Shown one piece after another: positions 18,269 through 27,520 of a stretch of DNA of 64,000 nt; the stretch's first letter is position 1; every line of letters begins with the position of its first letter. The notes beneath the pieces are model-generated. The model worked only from the letters and a program-made list of their open reading frames with translations, was not told where the DNA came from and made no database searches. The DNA is from Komagataeibacter medellinensis NBRC 3288. Its GTDB lineage: Bacteria > Pseudomonadota > Alphaproteobacteria > Acetobacterales > Acetobacteraceae. The stretch spans positions 1,348,501 through 1,412,500 of the forward strand of contig NC_016027.1 in assembly GCF_000182745.2 (NCBI RefSeq), read 5' to 3'. Position numbers and translations under genes: made by a program.

Positions 18269-19171
18269 TCAGGGCACGATCAAGTGAGGAGAAGCCGCAA
18301 ATTCAATAAAATTGCAGAGATAACGAATGTTGTCATCCGTTTCTCGATGGCCAAGGAATATTTGTTTCGCAATGCCGTGTTTACCTAACTTTACAGGATA
18401 GAGTTTAAAGCGGGAGGCATACTCCTTCACAAGCCAGCGGGGAAGTGCCGCAACGCCCCTTCCATGGGTCACCATCACCAGCATGATGTCCGTCGTTTCA
18501 ATCTGTTTCTGCTGCCGTGGTCCAATACCAGCTGGTTGTAAGAATTGCGTGTAAATATCAAGTCGTTCAGACGGCACGGGATAGGTAATCAACGTTTCGT
18601 CTGCCAGTTGTTCCGGCAAGACAAATTTGGCCTTTCGAAGAGGATGTTCGGGGCCGACAGCCAGCACCAGTTCATAGTCAAATACCGGCGTAAATTTCAG
18701 ACCGGGTTTGTAAAGTGGATCAGGGGTCACCAGAATATCGATTTCATTACTGAACAGCGCACCGATCCCGCCAAACTGGAATTTCTGTCTTACATCCACA
18801 TCGACCTTTGGCCATTTCTCCAGATATGGTGAAACGACTTTTAAAAGCCACTGATAACAGGGATGGCATTCCATCCCTATACGCAGTGTACCACGCCCGC
18901 CATTTGCGAACTGTTCAAGATGGCTTTCCGCCAGTTCAAATTGTGGGAGCAGACGGTTTGCCAGTGACAAAAGCCATTCACCGGCCTGAGTAAGAACAAG
19001 AGATCGCCCCTCCCGCCGCCATATCTTGACGCCAAGCTGTTGTTCAATCTTGCGAATGGAATGGCTAAGCGCAGGTTGGGTCAGGTTCAGACGTGCCCCG
19101 GCAGCCGTCAGCGAACCTTCCCGTGCAACTTCCCGAATGATTGTCAAATGACTGCGTTCCAGAATGCTCAT
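18269..19171 (-). CDS. metR: MetR-like LysR-family regulator of methionine genes
   Basis: A 300-residue LysR regulator. The helix-turn-helix lies at residues 5-65 (EGSLTAAGARLNLTQPALSH). The effector domain resembles MetR closely in several places: IGMECHPCYQWLLKVV, FDYELVLAVGPEHPL, ETLITYPVPSERLD and GRGVAALPRWLVKEY. MetR senses homocysteine and activates methionine genes. It is divergent from a broken metF and lies 5.4 kb from mesD-mesX on the same side, which supports the role. The ATG at 19171 is chosen because it places the helix-turn-helix normally; an upstream in-frame ATG at 19231 adds 20 unconserved residues. Confidence 0.8.
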   Translation of the reverse strand: MSILERSHLTIIREVAREGSLTAAGARLNLTQPALSHSIRKIEQQLGVKIWRREGRSLVLTQAGEWLLSLANRLLPQFELAESHLEQFANGGRGTLRIGMECHPCYQWLLKVVSPYLEKWPKVDVDVRQKFQFGGIGALFSNEIDILVTPDPLYKPGLKFTPVFDYELVLAVGPEHPLRKAKFVLPEQLADETLITYPVPSERLDIYTQFLQPAGIGPRQQKQIETTDIMLVMVTHGRGVAALPRWLVKEYASRFKLYPVKLGKHGIAKQIFLGHRETDDNIRYLCNFIEFAASPHLIVP

Positions 19172-19454
19172 GTTCTGTCCGATAAATGCACAAAATTTAT
19201 ATAGATATAAAAATATATCATTCCAGTTCATTTTTATAAACTTCTATCATCGGAAAGCAATCATTCATACGGACACGGATCATGGTCTTCATTGACACTC
19301 ACGACCATTTTTACTCTGGCTTCAAACAAAGCGTCCAACTTTTCCCTGATATTTTCAAGAAAAAATTGGACGTTGTGAGTACTTGCTACTGACATGACAG
19401 AGAGGTTGAGCAACTGGTTCTCAGAAAGGCATATTAACGGATTGTTGTCGCGTA

Positions 19455-19890
19455 ATTCCGAAGCTCCAATTCTGTCTTCGAATTTGTTCCACCGCGAACT
19501 GACACAATCGAGCAACGGCTCTGGCACTACTTGTACCCTGCTTTGTCTCGGTGACCTATGGCGCGGGCGGAATCACGCAGGCCGATACTCTCTCCACGGT
19601 ATTGCGTCTGAAGCAGGAGACAGGCCTCGTTCCCACCGTCCATCTGACCTGTGTCGGTGCAAACCGCGAAGAGGTGGATGACTTTACCCGTCGTTATTGG
19701 GATGCTGGTGTTAATCATATCGTGCCCCTTCATGACGATTTTTCTACAGGCACTACTGATTACACTTCGAGACCAGGGGGTTATACCTATGCCAGCGATC
19801 TTGTCGCTGATCTGCATCTCATCGCGGATTTTGATATCTCTGTGGCCGCCTGCCCTGAAATTCACCCTGCGGCGTCAAGCCCGGAAGCTA
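19455..19890 (+). pseudogene. metF: metF (methylenetetrahydrofolate reductase) remnant, cut by an IS
   Basis: FEFVPPRTDTIEQRLWHYLY (from about 19477) matches the N-terminal strand and helix of MetF. A small deletion and frameshift near 19535 follows, then FVSVTYGAGGITQADTL, HLTCVGANREEVDDFTRRYW and DFDISVAACPEIHPAA in the next frame. The sequence stops at 19890 where an IS5-group element begins, so about half of the enzyme is missing. The extreme N-terminus is also degraded. The product would be inactive. Position opposite a MetR-like gene is the classic metR-metF arrangement. Confidence 0.85.
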
Positions 19891-19891
19891 G

Positions 19892-20718
19892 GCTCAGGAC
19901 CCATTGATTTGTGTAGGGAATTTTGCTTCAGGTTCTGCAAGGAGACTGAAGATGAGCGACCTGTTTTGGCTGACGGATGAACAGATGGAGCGTCTGCGGC
20001 CGTTCTTTCCCAAGAGCCATGGTAAACCTCGCGTTGATGACCGCCGCGTGCTGAGCGGCATCATTTTTGTGAACCGCAATGGTATGCGCTGGCGTGATGC
20101 GCCCCGGGAATACGGTCCGCACAAGACGCTCTACAACCGTTGGAAGCGTTGGGGCGACATGGGCATTTTCATGCGAATGATGGATGGCCTGTCTACCGCG
20201 AAGGCTGAGCCTCAGACTATTATGATTGATGCGACCTATCTCAAGGCACACCACACGGCTTCAAGCCTGCGGTTAAAAAAGGGGATCCAGGCCGCCTGAT
20301 CGGACGCACTAAAGGGGGCATGAACACCAAGCTGCATGCGGTTACCGATCAGAACGGACGACCGCTGAGCTTCTTTATGACAGCCGGACAGATCAGTGAT
20401 TACACCGGAGCCTCTGCTCTGCTGGACAGCCTTCCCATGGCACAGTGGTTGCTGGCGGATCGGGGTTATGATGCTGACTGGTTCCGGGATGCTCTGGAGG
20501 AAAAAGGGATCAGGCCCTGCATTCCGGGAAGAAGATCCCGCGGAAAACCAGTCAAATACGACAAGCGAAAATACAAAAGACGCAACCGCATCGAAATCAT
20601 GTTCGGCCGCCTCAAGGACTGGCGGCAGGTCGCAACACGCTATGACAGATGCCCGAACGTCTTCTTCTCAGCCATCTGCCTCGCTGCAACCGTCATCTTC
20701 TGGCTATGAGTCCTGAGC
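19892..20718 (+). mobile_element. IS5-family (IS427-type) element, copy a, with two frameshifted ORFs
   Basis: An 827-bp element with inverted ends GCTCAGGACCCAT / GCTCAGGACTCAT, flanked by CTAG on both sides (19888-19891, 20719-20722). ORF A (19952-20299) starts SDLFWLTDEQMERLRPFFPK. ORF B (to 20709) carries LLADRGYDADWF and RNRIEIMFGRLKDW. The two join by a -1 shift on the A6-G4 run at 20275-20284, which restores KKGDPGRLIGRTKGGMNTKL. It has cut metF. Confidence 0.88.
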
Positions 20719-20722
20719 CTAG

Positions 20723-22133
20723 CACTACAGTTGCATTTTGTGTCGTGAGTGAGCGCGGATAGCACTGGCCTGATGCGTTCGTCGAAAGACGGACCATCTG
20801 AGGATGTGAGAGACGGGTAGTCTGCGTTGTGCAAGTTTTACGACGAGGCGCCTGATCTCCTGAATGGACCAGCGGACAAGGACTGTCGTGTTCTGAGTTG
20901 TGTTTTTTTCGGTTTCAGTGAGTTTGCCTGGTAACGGACACTGGCCATGACGGCATAGGCCAGCATGACCAGAGAGACGTGCCGATGCCAACCATGCCAG
21001 GAGCGGGTCTCGTTATGATCAAGACCAAATTCGTTTTTGGCCGTCTCGAACCCTTCTTCGATCCTCCAGCGCGTCCCTTCAACGTTCACCAGTTCCTGCG
21101 TGGTTGTCCCTTTCGGGCTCCAGGTCGTAAAATAGGCAAGGTCCCCGTCAGCGATGTTTCGGCGGATCAACAGGCCACGTGTCCATGGTCCGGCTATAGG
21201 GCAGTCAAATTCTTCAGCATCCAGATCAGCAAGCGGAAGATACGCCCAGTCATAAAGTCGCTCACCTTTTGTGCCGTGCCCCGCTGACAGACGACGCCAG
21301 GCCTGGTCTGGCAGTCCTGCTGCAATATCTTTCGCCTCTCCGGCAATCAGCGGTTCCGTTGCCCATGATCCGAACCAGTGATTGCCCTTGACCCCAAGCA
21401 CATATCCAATTCCTGCCCGGCGAAGCGTGCGTTCTACGTCGCCCACGCCATACACGCTGTCTGCTGCAACCCAGCGGAACGGCACACCGGCCTCAATACT
21501 TCGCTCAATCATCATCGAGGCTAACGCCGGTTTGGTTGCAAACACCACGTCATCGGGAACGTGGGCCCGCTTCAGACGCTCAGGCTTTGATGTCCAGTCT
21601 TTCGGGAGATACAGGGCGCGGTCAATAAAGGCATGCCCCCGTTCCGAAACATAAGCGCCAAACACACCAATCTGGCAGTTCGTGATCTTGCCGGCAGATC
21701 CCGTATACTGCCGCCCCACACCGCAGGACGCCTGACCCTTCTTCAGAAAACCGGTCTCATCAATGACCAGCACGCCCTCTTCAGTGCCCAGATGCTCAAT
21801 CACATAATCCCTGACGACGTCACGAAGGGCATCGGCATCCCAGTGCCCGCGTCCCAGAAGCGCCTGCTGCCGCCATGGACCAGGATCTCCTGCGGCTTCC
21901 GCTCGCATCCATCCCGTCTTGCGTGGTTCATTGCCAATCAAAACATCAAGAAAAGCACAGGCCGAATCTACGACACGTTTTTGCGTGAACAGCGGCGCCA
22001 TCCGATCCTTGGCGGACCGAAGCGAGCGCGCCCATAATTCCAGCGTCTCTTCAACAGACGTACCGCCACTCATCATATCCTGAATCATGGTTACCCATAG
22101 ATTCAGAACTCAACACAAAATGCAACTGTAGTG
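20723..22133 (-). mobile_element. IS701-family element, copy a
   Basis: A 1411-bp element with perfect inverted ends CACTACAGTTGCATTTTGTG, flanked by CTAG on both sides. It is packed directly between two IS427-type elements that also use CTAG. An identical IS701 plus IS427-type tandem occurs at 47073-49314. Confidence 0.88.
20838..22088 (-). CDS. IS701-family transposase (copy a)
   Basis: A 416-residue DDE transposase. The first Asp lies in EGVLVIDETGFLKKGQ, the second in FRWVAADSVYGVGDVE, and the Glu block in RWRIEEGFETAKNEFGLDH. The sequence is intact and has the same amino-acid sequence as the copy at 47188-48438, so transposition or duplication was recent. Confidence 0.9.
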   Translation of the reverse strand: MIQDMMSGGTSVEETLELWARSLRSAKDRMAPLFTQKRVVDSACAFLDVLIGNEPRKTGWMRAEAAGDPGPWRQQALLGRGHWDADALRDVVRDYVIEHLGTEEGVLVIDETGFLKKGQASCGVGRQYTGSAGKITNCQIGVFGAYVSERGHAFIDRALYLPKDWTSKPERLKRAHVPDDVVFATKPALASMMIERSIEAGVPFRWVAADSVYGVGDVERTLRRAGIGYVLGVKGNHWFGSWATEPLIAGEAKDIAAGLPDQAWRRLSAGHGTKGERLYDWAYLPLADLDAEEFDCPIAGPWTRGLLIRRNIADGDLAYFTTWSPKGTTTQELVNVEGTRWRIEEGFETAKNEFGLDHNETRSWHGWHRHVSLVMLAYAVMASVRYQANSLKPKKTQLRTRQSLSAGPFRRSGASS

Positions 22134-22137
22134 CTAG

Positions 22138-22964
22138 GCTCAGGACCCATTGATTTATGTAGGGAATTTTGCTTCAGGCTCTGCAAGGAGACTGAAGATG
22201 AGCGACCTGTTTTGGCTGACGGATGAACAGATGGAGCGTCTGCGGCCGTTCTTTCCCAAGAGCCACGGTAAACCGCGCGTTGATGACCGCCGCGTGCTGA
22301 GCGGCATCATTTTTGTGAACCGCAATGGTATGCGCTGGCGTGATGCGCCCCGAGAATACGGTCCGCACAAGACGCTCTACAACCGTTGGAAGCGTTGGGG
22401 CGACATGGGCATTTTCATGCGGATGATGGATGGCCTGTCTACCGCGAAGGCTGAGCCTCAGACTATTATGATTGATGCGACCTATCTCAAGGCACACCGC
22501 ACGGCTTCAAGCCTGCGGTTAAAAAAGGGGATCCAGGCCGCCTGATCGGACGCACTAAAGGGGGCATGAACACCAAGCTGCATGCGGTTACCGATCAGAA
22601 CGGACGACCGCTGGGCTTCTTTATGACAGCCGGACAGATCAGTGATTACACCGGAGCCTCTGCTCTGCTGGACAGCCTTCCCATGGCACAGTGGTTGCTG
22701 GCGGATCGGGGTTATGATGCTGACTGGTTCCGGGATGCTCTGGAGGAAAAAGGGATCAGGCCCTGCATTCCGGGAAGAAGATCCCGCGGAAAACCAGTCA
22801 AATACGACAAGCGAAAATACAAAAGACGCAACCGCATCGAAATCATGTTCGGCCGCCTCAAAGACTGGCGGCGGGTCGCAACACGCTATGACAGATGCCC
22901 GAACGTCTTCTTCTCAGCCATCTGCCTCGCTGCAACCGTCATCTTCTGGCTATGAGTCCTGAGC
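22138..22964 (+). mobile_element. IS5-family (IS427-type) element, copy b
   Basis: An 827-bp copy of the element at 19892-20718 with only scattered base changes. CTAG lies on both sides (22134-22137, 22965-22968). ORF A is 22198-22545, and ORF B continues in the -1 frame to 22955. Confidence 0.88.
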
Positions 22965-22968
22965 CTAG

Positions 22969-23795
22969 CAGTATCCGTTGTGATCAAGCGGCTTTTGGGA
23001 TCCAAAGCCGCTCTTTGTGAAACAAGGCGTTTGCGAGCACGATGAGCTTTCGCATGATTGCGGTAATGGCGATCCTGGCGTGTTTCCCCTTGGCGATGAG
23101 CCGGTCGTAAACACGCTTGAGGTCTGGGTTGAACCGCATGGCGACGATGGCCGGCATGTAGAGCGCTTGCCGCACGGTGGCACGACCGCCCTGGATGAAG
23201 CTGCGGCCTCGCCATGTGCCGGACTGGCGCGTGATGGGTGCCAGCCCGGCAAGGGAGGTTGCCTGACCTTCTTCCATCATGCCGAGCTCGGGCATGTCGG
23301 CCAGAAGCGCATGAGCCGTGACCGTCCCCAGTCCCGGAATACTGGCCAGCACGTCCCGGCGCCGGGACAGATGCGCATCTTCCGCCACGAGTGCGTCAGT
23401 CGCCGCATCGAGGGATGTAACCTGCGCCTCGATCTGCCGCAGGCGATGACGCGCGTGGCGCTGCAGCAAGCCGATCGTCAGGGTCTTGAGGAGATTGAGC
23501 GTTGCCGTGCGGTCGCGCATCAAACTGCGGCGCGCGGCCACCAGTTCGGCCAGGCGGTTCTGTAGATCCGTGCGGACCGGACGGGCAACCGGCTCCAGCA
23601 GAGCACCATAGCGCGCCAGCATCTCCAGCGCAGAAGCGCGGTCTGGCCCTTGCGGGTGTTGGCGACACGGACGCTATCACCGCCGGGGTGACGGGCAGCG
23701 TCGAGATGATCCTTGGATACATCGATCCCGATTGTGATCGATGCGGGTGGCAATTCGGCCCTGGAAGCCGCAACTGGATGCATCATCTTTTCCAT
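22969..23795 (-). pseudogene. IS110-family transposase, internally deleted
   Basis: The N-terminal RuvC-like start ITIGIDVSKDHLDAARHPGG (from about 23735) is followed after a frame change by the C-terminal transposase_20 region: DVLASIPGLGTVTAHALLAD, SGTWRGRSFIQGGRATVRQA and MPAIVAMRFNPDLKRVYDRL. The middle of the catalytic domain is missing. The left end (22969-23025) is repeated at 26899-26955. Confidence 0.8.
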
Positions 23796-23919
23796 GTCCT
23801 ATGCTTGTCATCCGAGGCCGGACCTTGGGTATCCGTTCAGGCCACAAGGAAAAGAAGGGGTGGTCATACTCTCAAGTCGACCCATTCAGGTCCGCCTGTT
23901 ACCGACCCGTCCCCTTCTT

Positions 23920-23951
23920 GATTTTCCCGGGATGGCCATCCCGGGAAAATC
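23920..23951. repeat. Perfect 32-bp palindrome
   Basis: The left arm GATTTTCCCGGGATGG is followed directly by its exact reverse complement. It lies in a 190-bp stretch (23796-23984) between the IS110 and IS3 remnants where I see no gene. It may be a terminator-like hairpin or an end of a lost element. Confidence 0.6.
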
Positions 23952-23984
23952 AGTCCTTTGTCGCACGCAGCAACACGGAATGCA

Positions 23985-24497
23985 TAAGACAAGCCTGTGT
24001 CAGTCCCATCAGCAGATCGGCAATCCTGTCGTTCTCTTCTGCCAGTTGTGGACGATAGCGAAAGCAGGTCTCGGATATCTCAAAAAACCGACAGGCCAGC
24101 GCAATGCTGACCCCGTGATGCGCCACAGCCTGTGCGGCCAGTTCCTGGTGCCGGGCTGGCCGCTTCATTTTTTTCCCAAAGCCTCCTTCAGGATATCCGT
24201 CTGCATGCTCAGATCCGCATACATCCGCTTCAGCCGACGGTTCTCCTCTTCCAGAGCCTTCATCTGACTGATCATTGACGCATCCATGCCGCCATATTTC
24301 GCACGCCACCGGTAAAACGTGGCGTTGCTGATCCCATGCTCCCGGCACAGGTCAGGAACAGAGATCCCGCCCTCAGCCTGGCGGATCACACCCATGATCC
24401 GGGCATCAGTAAAGCGATCTCTCTTCATCAGAATCTCCTCATCCTTACGCTGAGAAAATTCTCTTTCAAAAGCCACTCTTTTTATGGGGGGATTACC
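23985..24497 (-). pseudogene. IS3-family element remnant (orfA intact, orfB cut)
   Basis: OrfA (24165-24428, minus) encodes an 87-residue helix-turn-helix protein (ARIMGVIRQAEGGISVPDLC) with a leucine-zipper tail. OrfB starts in the overlapping frame (ARHQELAAQAVAHHGVSIAL) but stops matching after about 60 residues near 23985. The right end GGTAATCCCCCCATAAAAAG (read on minus, ending 24497) is the same as the end of the deleted copy at 26956-27325. Confidence 0.75.
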
Positions 24498-24586
24498 ACC
24501 TGACTGTTGATATTTTTAGGAATTCAGGCCCTATGGTAGGGCAAGACCTGCGTGCCCTCCACGATAAAAACCTGCCGAGTTGTCTG

Positions 24587-25615
24587 TCAGGCCGACAGTT
24601 CTTTTCGAACAATTTCCGTACCCGTGCCCAGAGCATTCAGTTTGCCACGCGCTACATCACGCGACAACGGTGCCATACCGCAATTAGTGCAGGGATAAAG
24701 CTTGTCTGCATCAACGAACTGAAGCGCTTTTCGTAGGATATTTGCGACTTGCTCAGGTGTCTCAATGGTTTTGGTGGCCACGTCAATCGCGCCGACCATG
24801 ACCTTTTTCCCACGAATGAGTTCAATCAGATCCATCGGAACGCGGGAGTTCTGACATTCAAGCGAGATCAGATCGATATTGGATTTCTGCAGTTTGGGAA
24901 AGATCTCTTCATACTGACGCCACTCTTCCCCAAGAGCATTTTTCCAGTCGATATTGGCTTTGATGCCGTAACCATAACAGATATGCACTGCGGTTTCACA
25001 TTTCAGTCCTTCAATGGCTTTTTCCAGCATGGCAACGCCCCAGTCATTGACCTCATCAAAGAAAACATTGAAGGCAGGCTCATCGAACTGGATGATGTCG
25101 ATACCAGCGGCTTCCAGCTCTTTAGCTTCCTGATTAAGAATTTTTGCAAATTCCCAGGCCAGTTTTTCGCGGCTTTTGTAGTGACCATCATGGAGTGTGT
25201 CGATCATGGTCATGGGGCCGGGGAGCGCCCATTTGATAGGTTTCTTTGTCAATGTGCGTAAAAACTTTGCATCCTCGACAAAAACCGGTTTTTCGCGCGC
25301 TACGGTGCCGATAACGGACGGCACGCTCGCATCATAGCGGTTGCGAATTTTAACCGTCTGACGGTTTTTGAAGTCGACGCCACTGAGATGCTCAATAAAT
25401 GTCGTGACGAAATGCTGACGTGTCTGTTCACCGTCACTGACGATATCAATGCCAGCACGGTCCTGATCGTCCAGCGTTAGGCGAAGTGCATCCTGTTTAC
25501 CCTCGACCAGTTCTTCCCCCTGTAATCTCCAAGGAGACCAGAGTGTCTTAGGCTGGGCGAGCCACGAGGGTTTGGGCAGACTACCCGCCGTTGAAGTAGG
25601 GAGCAGTGTTTTCAT
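24587..25615 (-). CDS. mesD: MesD, core methionine synthase (folate- and cobalamin-independent)
   Basis: A 342-residue protein corresponding to only the catalytic C-terminal barrel of MetE. It should transfer a methyl group to homocysteine to make methionine. All four zinc ligands are present: His211 and Cys213 (AVHICYGYG), Glu253 (ISLECQNSR) and Cys309 (LYPCTNCGM). IIQFDEPAF (174-182) is also conserved. It has no folate-binding N-terminal half. Pairing with a DUF1852 gene 26 bp upstream identifies it as the MesD family, reported to need oxygen and the DUF1852 protein rather than methylfolate or B12. The ATG at 25615 is chosen; an upstream in-frame extension overlaps mesX. Confidence 0.88.
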   Translation of the reverse strand: MKTLLPTSTAGSLPKPSWLAQPKTLWSPWRLQGEELVEGKQDALRLTLDDQDRAGIDIVSDGEQTRQHFVTTFIEHLSGVDFKNRQTVKIRNRYDASVPSVIGTVAREKPVFVEDAKFLRTLTKKPIKWALPGPMTMIDTLHDGHYKSREKLAWEFAKILNQEAKELEAAGIDIIQFDEPAFNVFFDEVNDWGVAMLEKAIEGLKCETAVHICYGYGIKANIDWKNALGEEWRQYEEIFPKLQKSNIDLISLECQNSRVPMDLIELIRGKKVMVGAIDVATKTIETPEQVANILRKALQFVDADKLYPCTNCGMAPLSRDVARGKLNALGTGTEIVRKELSA

Positions 25616-25641
25616 GAGAGATGACCTTGTGTTTCTGATAT

Positions 25642-26625
25642 CTAAGCGGTGTAACCGGCAGACCATTTTTCAAGAATGTCGTGATACGGCCTGATGAACT
25701 GCTCGTCCGTATAATGTCCCTGTGAGATCGCCAGTTGTTTACGCTCCTCACGGTCGTATACAATGCGGGTGTTGGAATAATCCTGATGTTTAAGGCTCGG
25801 CTGATAATAGTCAGCCGCAGCGGAGTTGGAATTGTAAATTTCAGGACGGTAAACCTTCTGAAAAGATTCCATCACGCTGATAGTGCTGATTAGTTCAAGA
25901 GTAGAGTAATCAGACAGCAGATCGCCAAAAAAATAAAAGGCTAGTGGGGCAGCGCTATTGCGCGGCATGAAATAGCGAGCCTGCATTCCCATTTTTTTAA
26001 AGTAATGGTCCGTCAGAGAAAATTCACGTTGTTCATATTCAACGCCGAGAACAGGATGTTGATTTTTTGTCCGATGATAGGTGCGATTGGTCGAGACACT
26101 CAGGCAGATAACAGGAAGTTTTTTGAAATTTTTCTTGTAAACAGACGAGTTCATAACGCTTTTAAAGAGATTTCCATGCAGGTCTCCATAATTATGCGGG
26201 ACACTGAATTCGGTTTTCTCTTTATTGTAAGCTGGTAACAACACGCTGAAGTCGTAATCCCGCACGTACGAGGAAAAACTGTTCCCAGCGAGACCTTCTA
26301 TCCGTTTATTGGCGTTTTTATCAACAATTGTTGTGTAGAGGACTTCAATCAGAGGAAAGCTACCGTTTTTACCAGCAAAGGCGAGATCCATTTCGACAGA
26401 GATGATCTCAAGTTCAAGAGTGTAGCGATCTCTGTTGGCATTATCCCACTGCGCCAGATCATTAAACCGATTGTCTATCATCTGCAGGACGTTACGCAGA
26501 TTTTCCTGGCGACTTTCTCCTCTCGCCAGATTGGCAAAATTGGTTGTAAGGCGCGTTCTATCGGAAGGGTGATAGTTTTCATCGAAACGAAGCCGATGGA
26601 TACTGAATGTGGTGTCCTGAATCAT
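25642..26625 (-). CDS. mesX: MesX (DUF1852), partner of MesD
   Basis: A 327-residue protein without signal peptide or membrane segment. It is recognised as DUF1852 from its character and from its position directly upstream of a core methionine synthase. Distinct stretches are TFSIHRLRFDENYHPSDRTR, VLLPAYNKEKTEFSVPHNYG, LPVICLSVSTNRTYHRTKNQ and HPVLGVEYEQREFSLTDHYF. The family is known to be required, with oxygen, for MesD activity; its chemistry is not established. It is first gene of the two-gene operon. The GC content of both genes is visibly lower than that of neighbouring chromosomal genes, which fits acquisition by transfer. Confidence 0.85.
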   Translation of the reverse strand: MIQDTTFSIHRLRFDENYHPSDRTRLTTNFANLARGESRQENLRNVLQMIDNRFNDLAQWDNANRDRYTLELEIISVEMDLAFAGKNGSFPLIEVLYTTIVDKNANKRIEGLAGNSFSSYVRDYDFSVLLPAYNKEKTEFSVPHNYGDLHGNLFKSVMNSSVYKKNFKKLPVICLSVSTNRTYHRTKNQHPVLGVEYEQREFSLTDHYFKKMGMQARYFMPRNSAAPLAFYFFGDLLSDYSTLELISTISVMESFQKVYRPEIYNSNSAAADYYQPSLKHQDYSNTRIVYDREERKQLAISQGHYTDEQFIRPYHDILEKWSAGYTA

Positions 26626-26898
26626 TGCGGTCCTGCGTTCTTTTTCTCACCCCGAACCAGAATGCGAGCACTGATGATGCAAGACATCTTCAGTTTTAAC
26701 TTCTGGCTTTCCCATGCGGTGGTGGTCATCATGGCTGCATTTATGCCTGAACACACTTATGATCAAAAATGATTTTATTTCATAAAATCATTAATATATT
26801 TCATGAATGAATTTAGTGGAATTGCCTTTGGAAAAGATAAAGCGCAAAAGTAATACCAACGGTTATAGCCTCTGACCTGTGTGAGCCCATTTTCTGAG
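26626..26898. promoter_or_regulatory. mesXD upstream region with a palindrome
   Basis: No gene seen. An AT-rich perfect inverted repeat ATGATTTTA-TTTCA-TAAAATCAT lies at 26769-26791. A TTCATGAATGAA stretch lies just beyond it (about 26800-26812). These are the only candidate regulatory signals I see before mesX. A MetR-type site (TGAA-N5-TTCA) is not clearly present. Confidence 0.35.
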
Positions 26899-26955
26899 AG
26901 TATCCGTTGTGGTCAAGCGGCTTTTGGGATCCAAAGCCGATCTTTGTGAAGCAGG
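26899..26955 (-). repeat. Fragment of an IS110-type element end
   Basis: This 57-bp stretch is nearly identical to the end of the IS110 remnant at 22969-23025 (both begin AGTATCCGTTGTG, both contain CAAGCGGCTTTTGGGATCCA). It is in the same orientation. Confidence 0.75.
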
Positions 26956-27325
26956 GGTAATCCCCCCCATTTTTAGTGGGGTTCTGACCGAGAATTCAGG
27001 CAGCTTCTTTTAGTTTCCGGGCGGGTGTAAACCCGCCGTTCCCCATGTTGGGTCTGTCATTGTTATATGTCCAGAGCCATTGTGTTGCGACTTCCTGCAC
27101 GTCCTGAATGGTTTCAAACAGAGACTGCTCAAGCCATTCCTGCCGGACAGTTCTGTTGTAGCGTTCGATATAAGCGTTCTGCTGCGGAGTGCCTGCCCTC
27201 AGCCTGGCGGATCACACCCATGATCCGGGCATCAATAAAGCGATCTCTCTTCATCAGAATCTCCTCATCCTTACGCTGAGAAAATTCTCTTTCAAAAGCC
27301 ACTCTTTTTATGAGGGGATTACCAG
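26956..27325 (-). mobile_element. IS3-family element with internal deletion
   Basis: Both terminal repeats survive (GGTAATCCCCCCCATTTTTA at the left, TGAGGGGATTACC at the right). Only the start of orfA (MKRDRFIDARIMGVIRQAEG) and the end of orfB (QQNAYIERYNRTVRQEWLEQ, VATQWLWTYNNDRPNMGNGG) remain, fused by the deletion. A MITE-like, non-autonomous leftover of the element whose other copy is at 23985-24497. Confidence 0.75.
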
Positions 27326-27445
27326 ATGACCGGCACAAAACCGTTACAAGTCCAGTTCCGCGTCATCGCAACCCGCTACGATAAACCGAAATCAACCTTC
27401 CTCGCAGTCGTTCGGTTTGCCTCAATCATTATCCTCATTAACTGA
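27326..27445 (+). pseudogene. C-terminal scrap of an IS5-type transposase
   Basis: Reading FRVIATRYDKPKSTFLAVV followed by RFASIIILIN and a stop is the typical end of an IS5-family transposase. Nothing else of the element remains. Confidence 0.6.
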
Positions 27446-27520
27446 CAATATGCCGTAGAAGCCTCGGCTCAATGCAATTCTCGATTCCGCCAGTAGCGTC
27501 ACACAACCTCACTACTAAAA

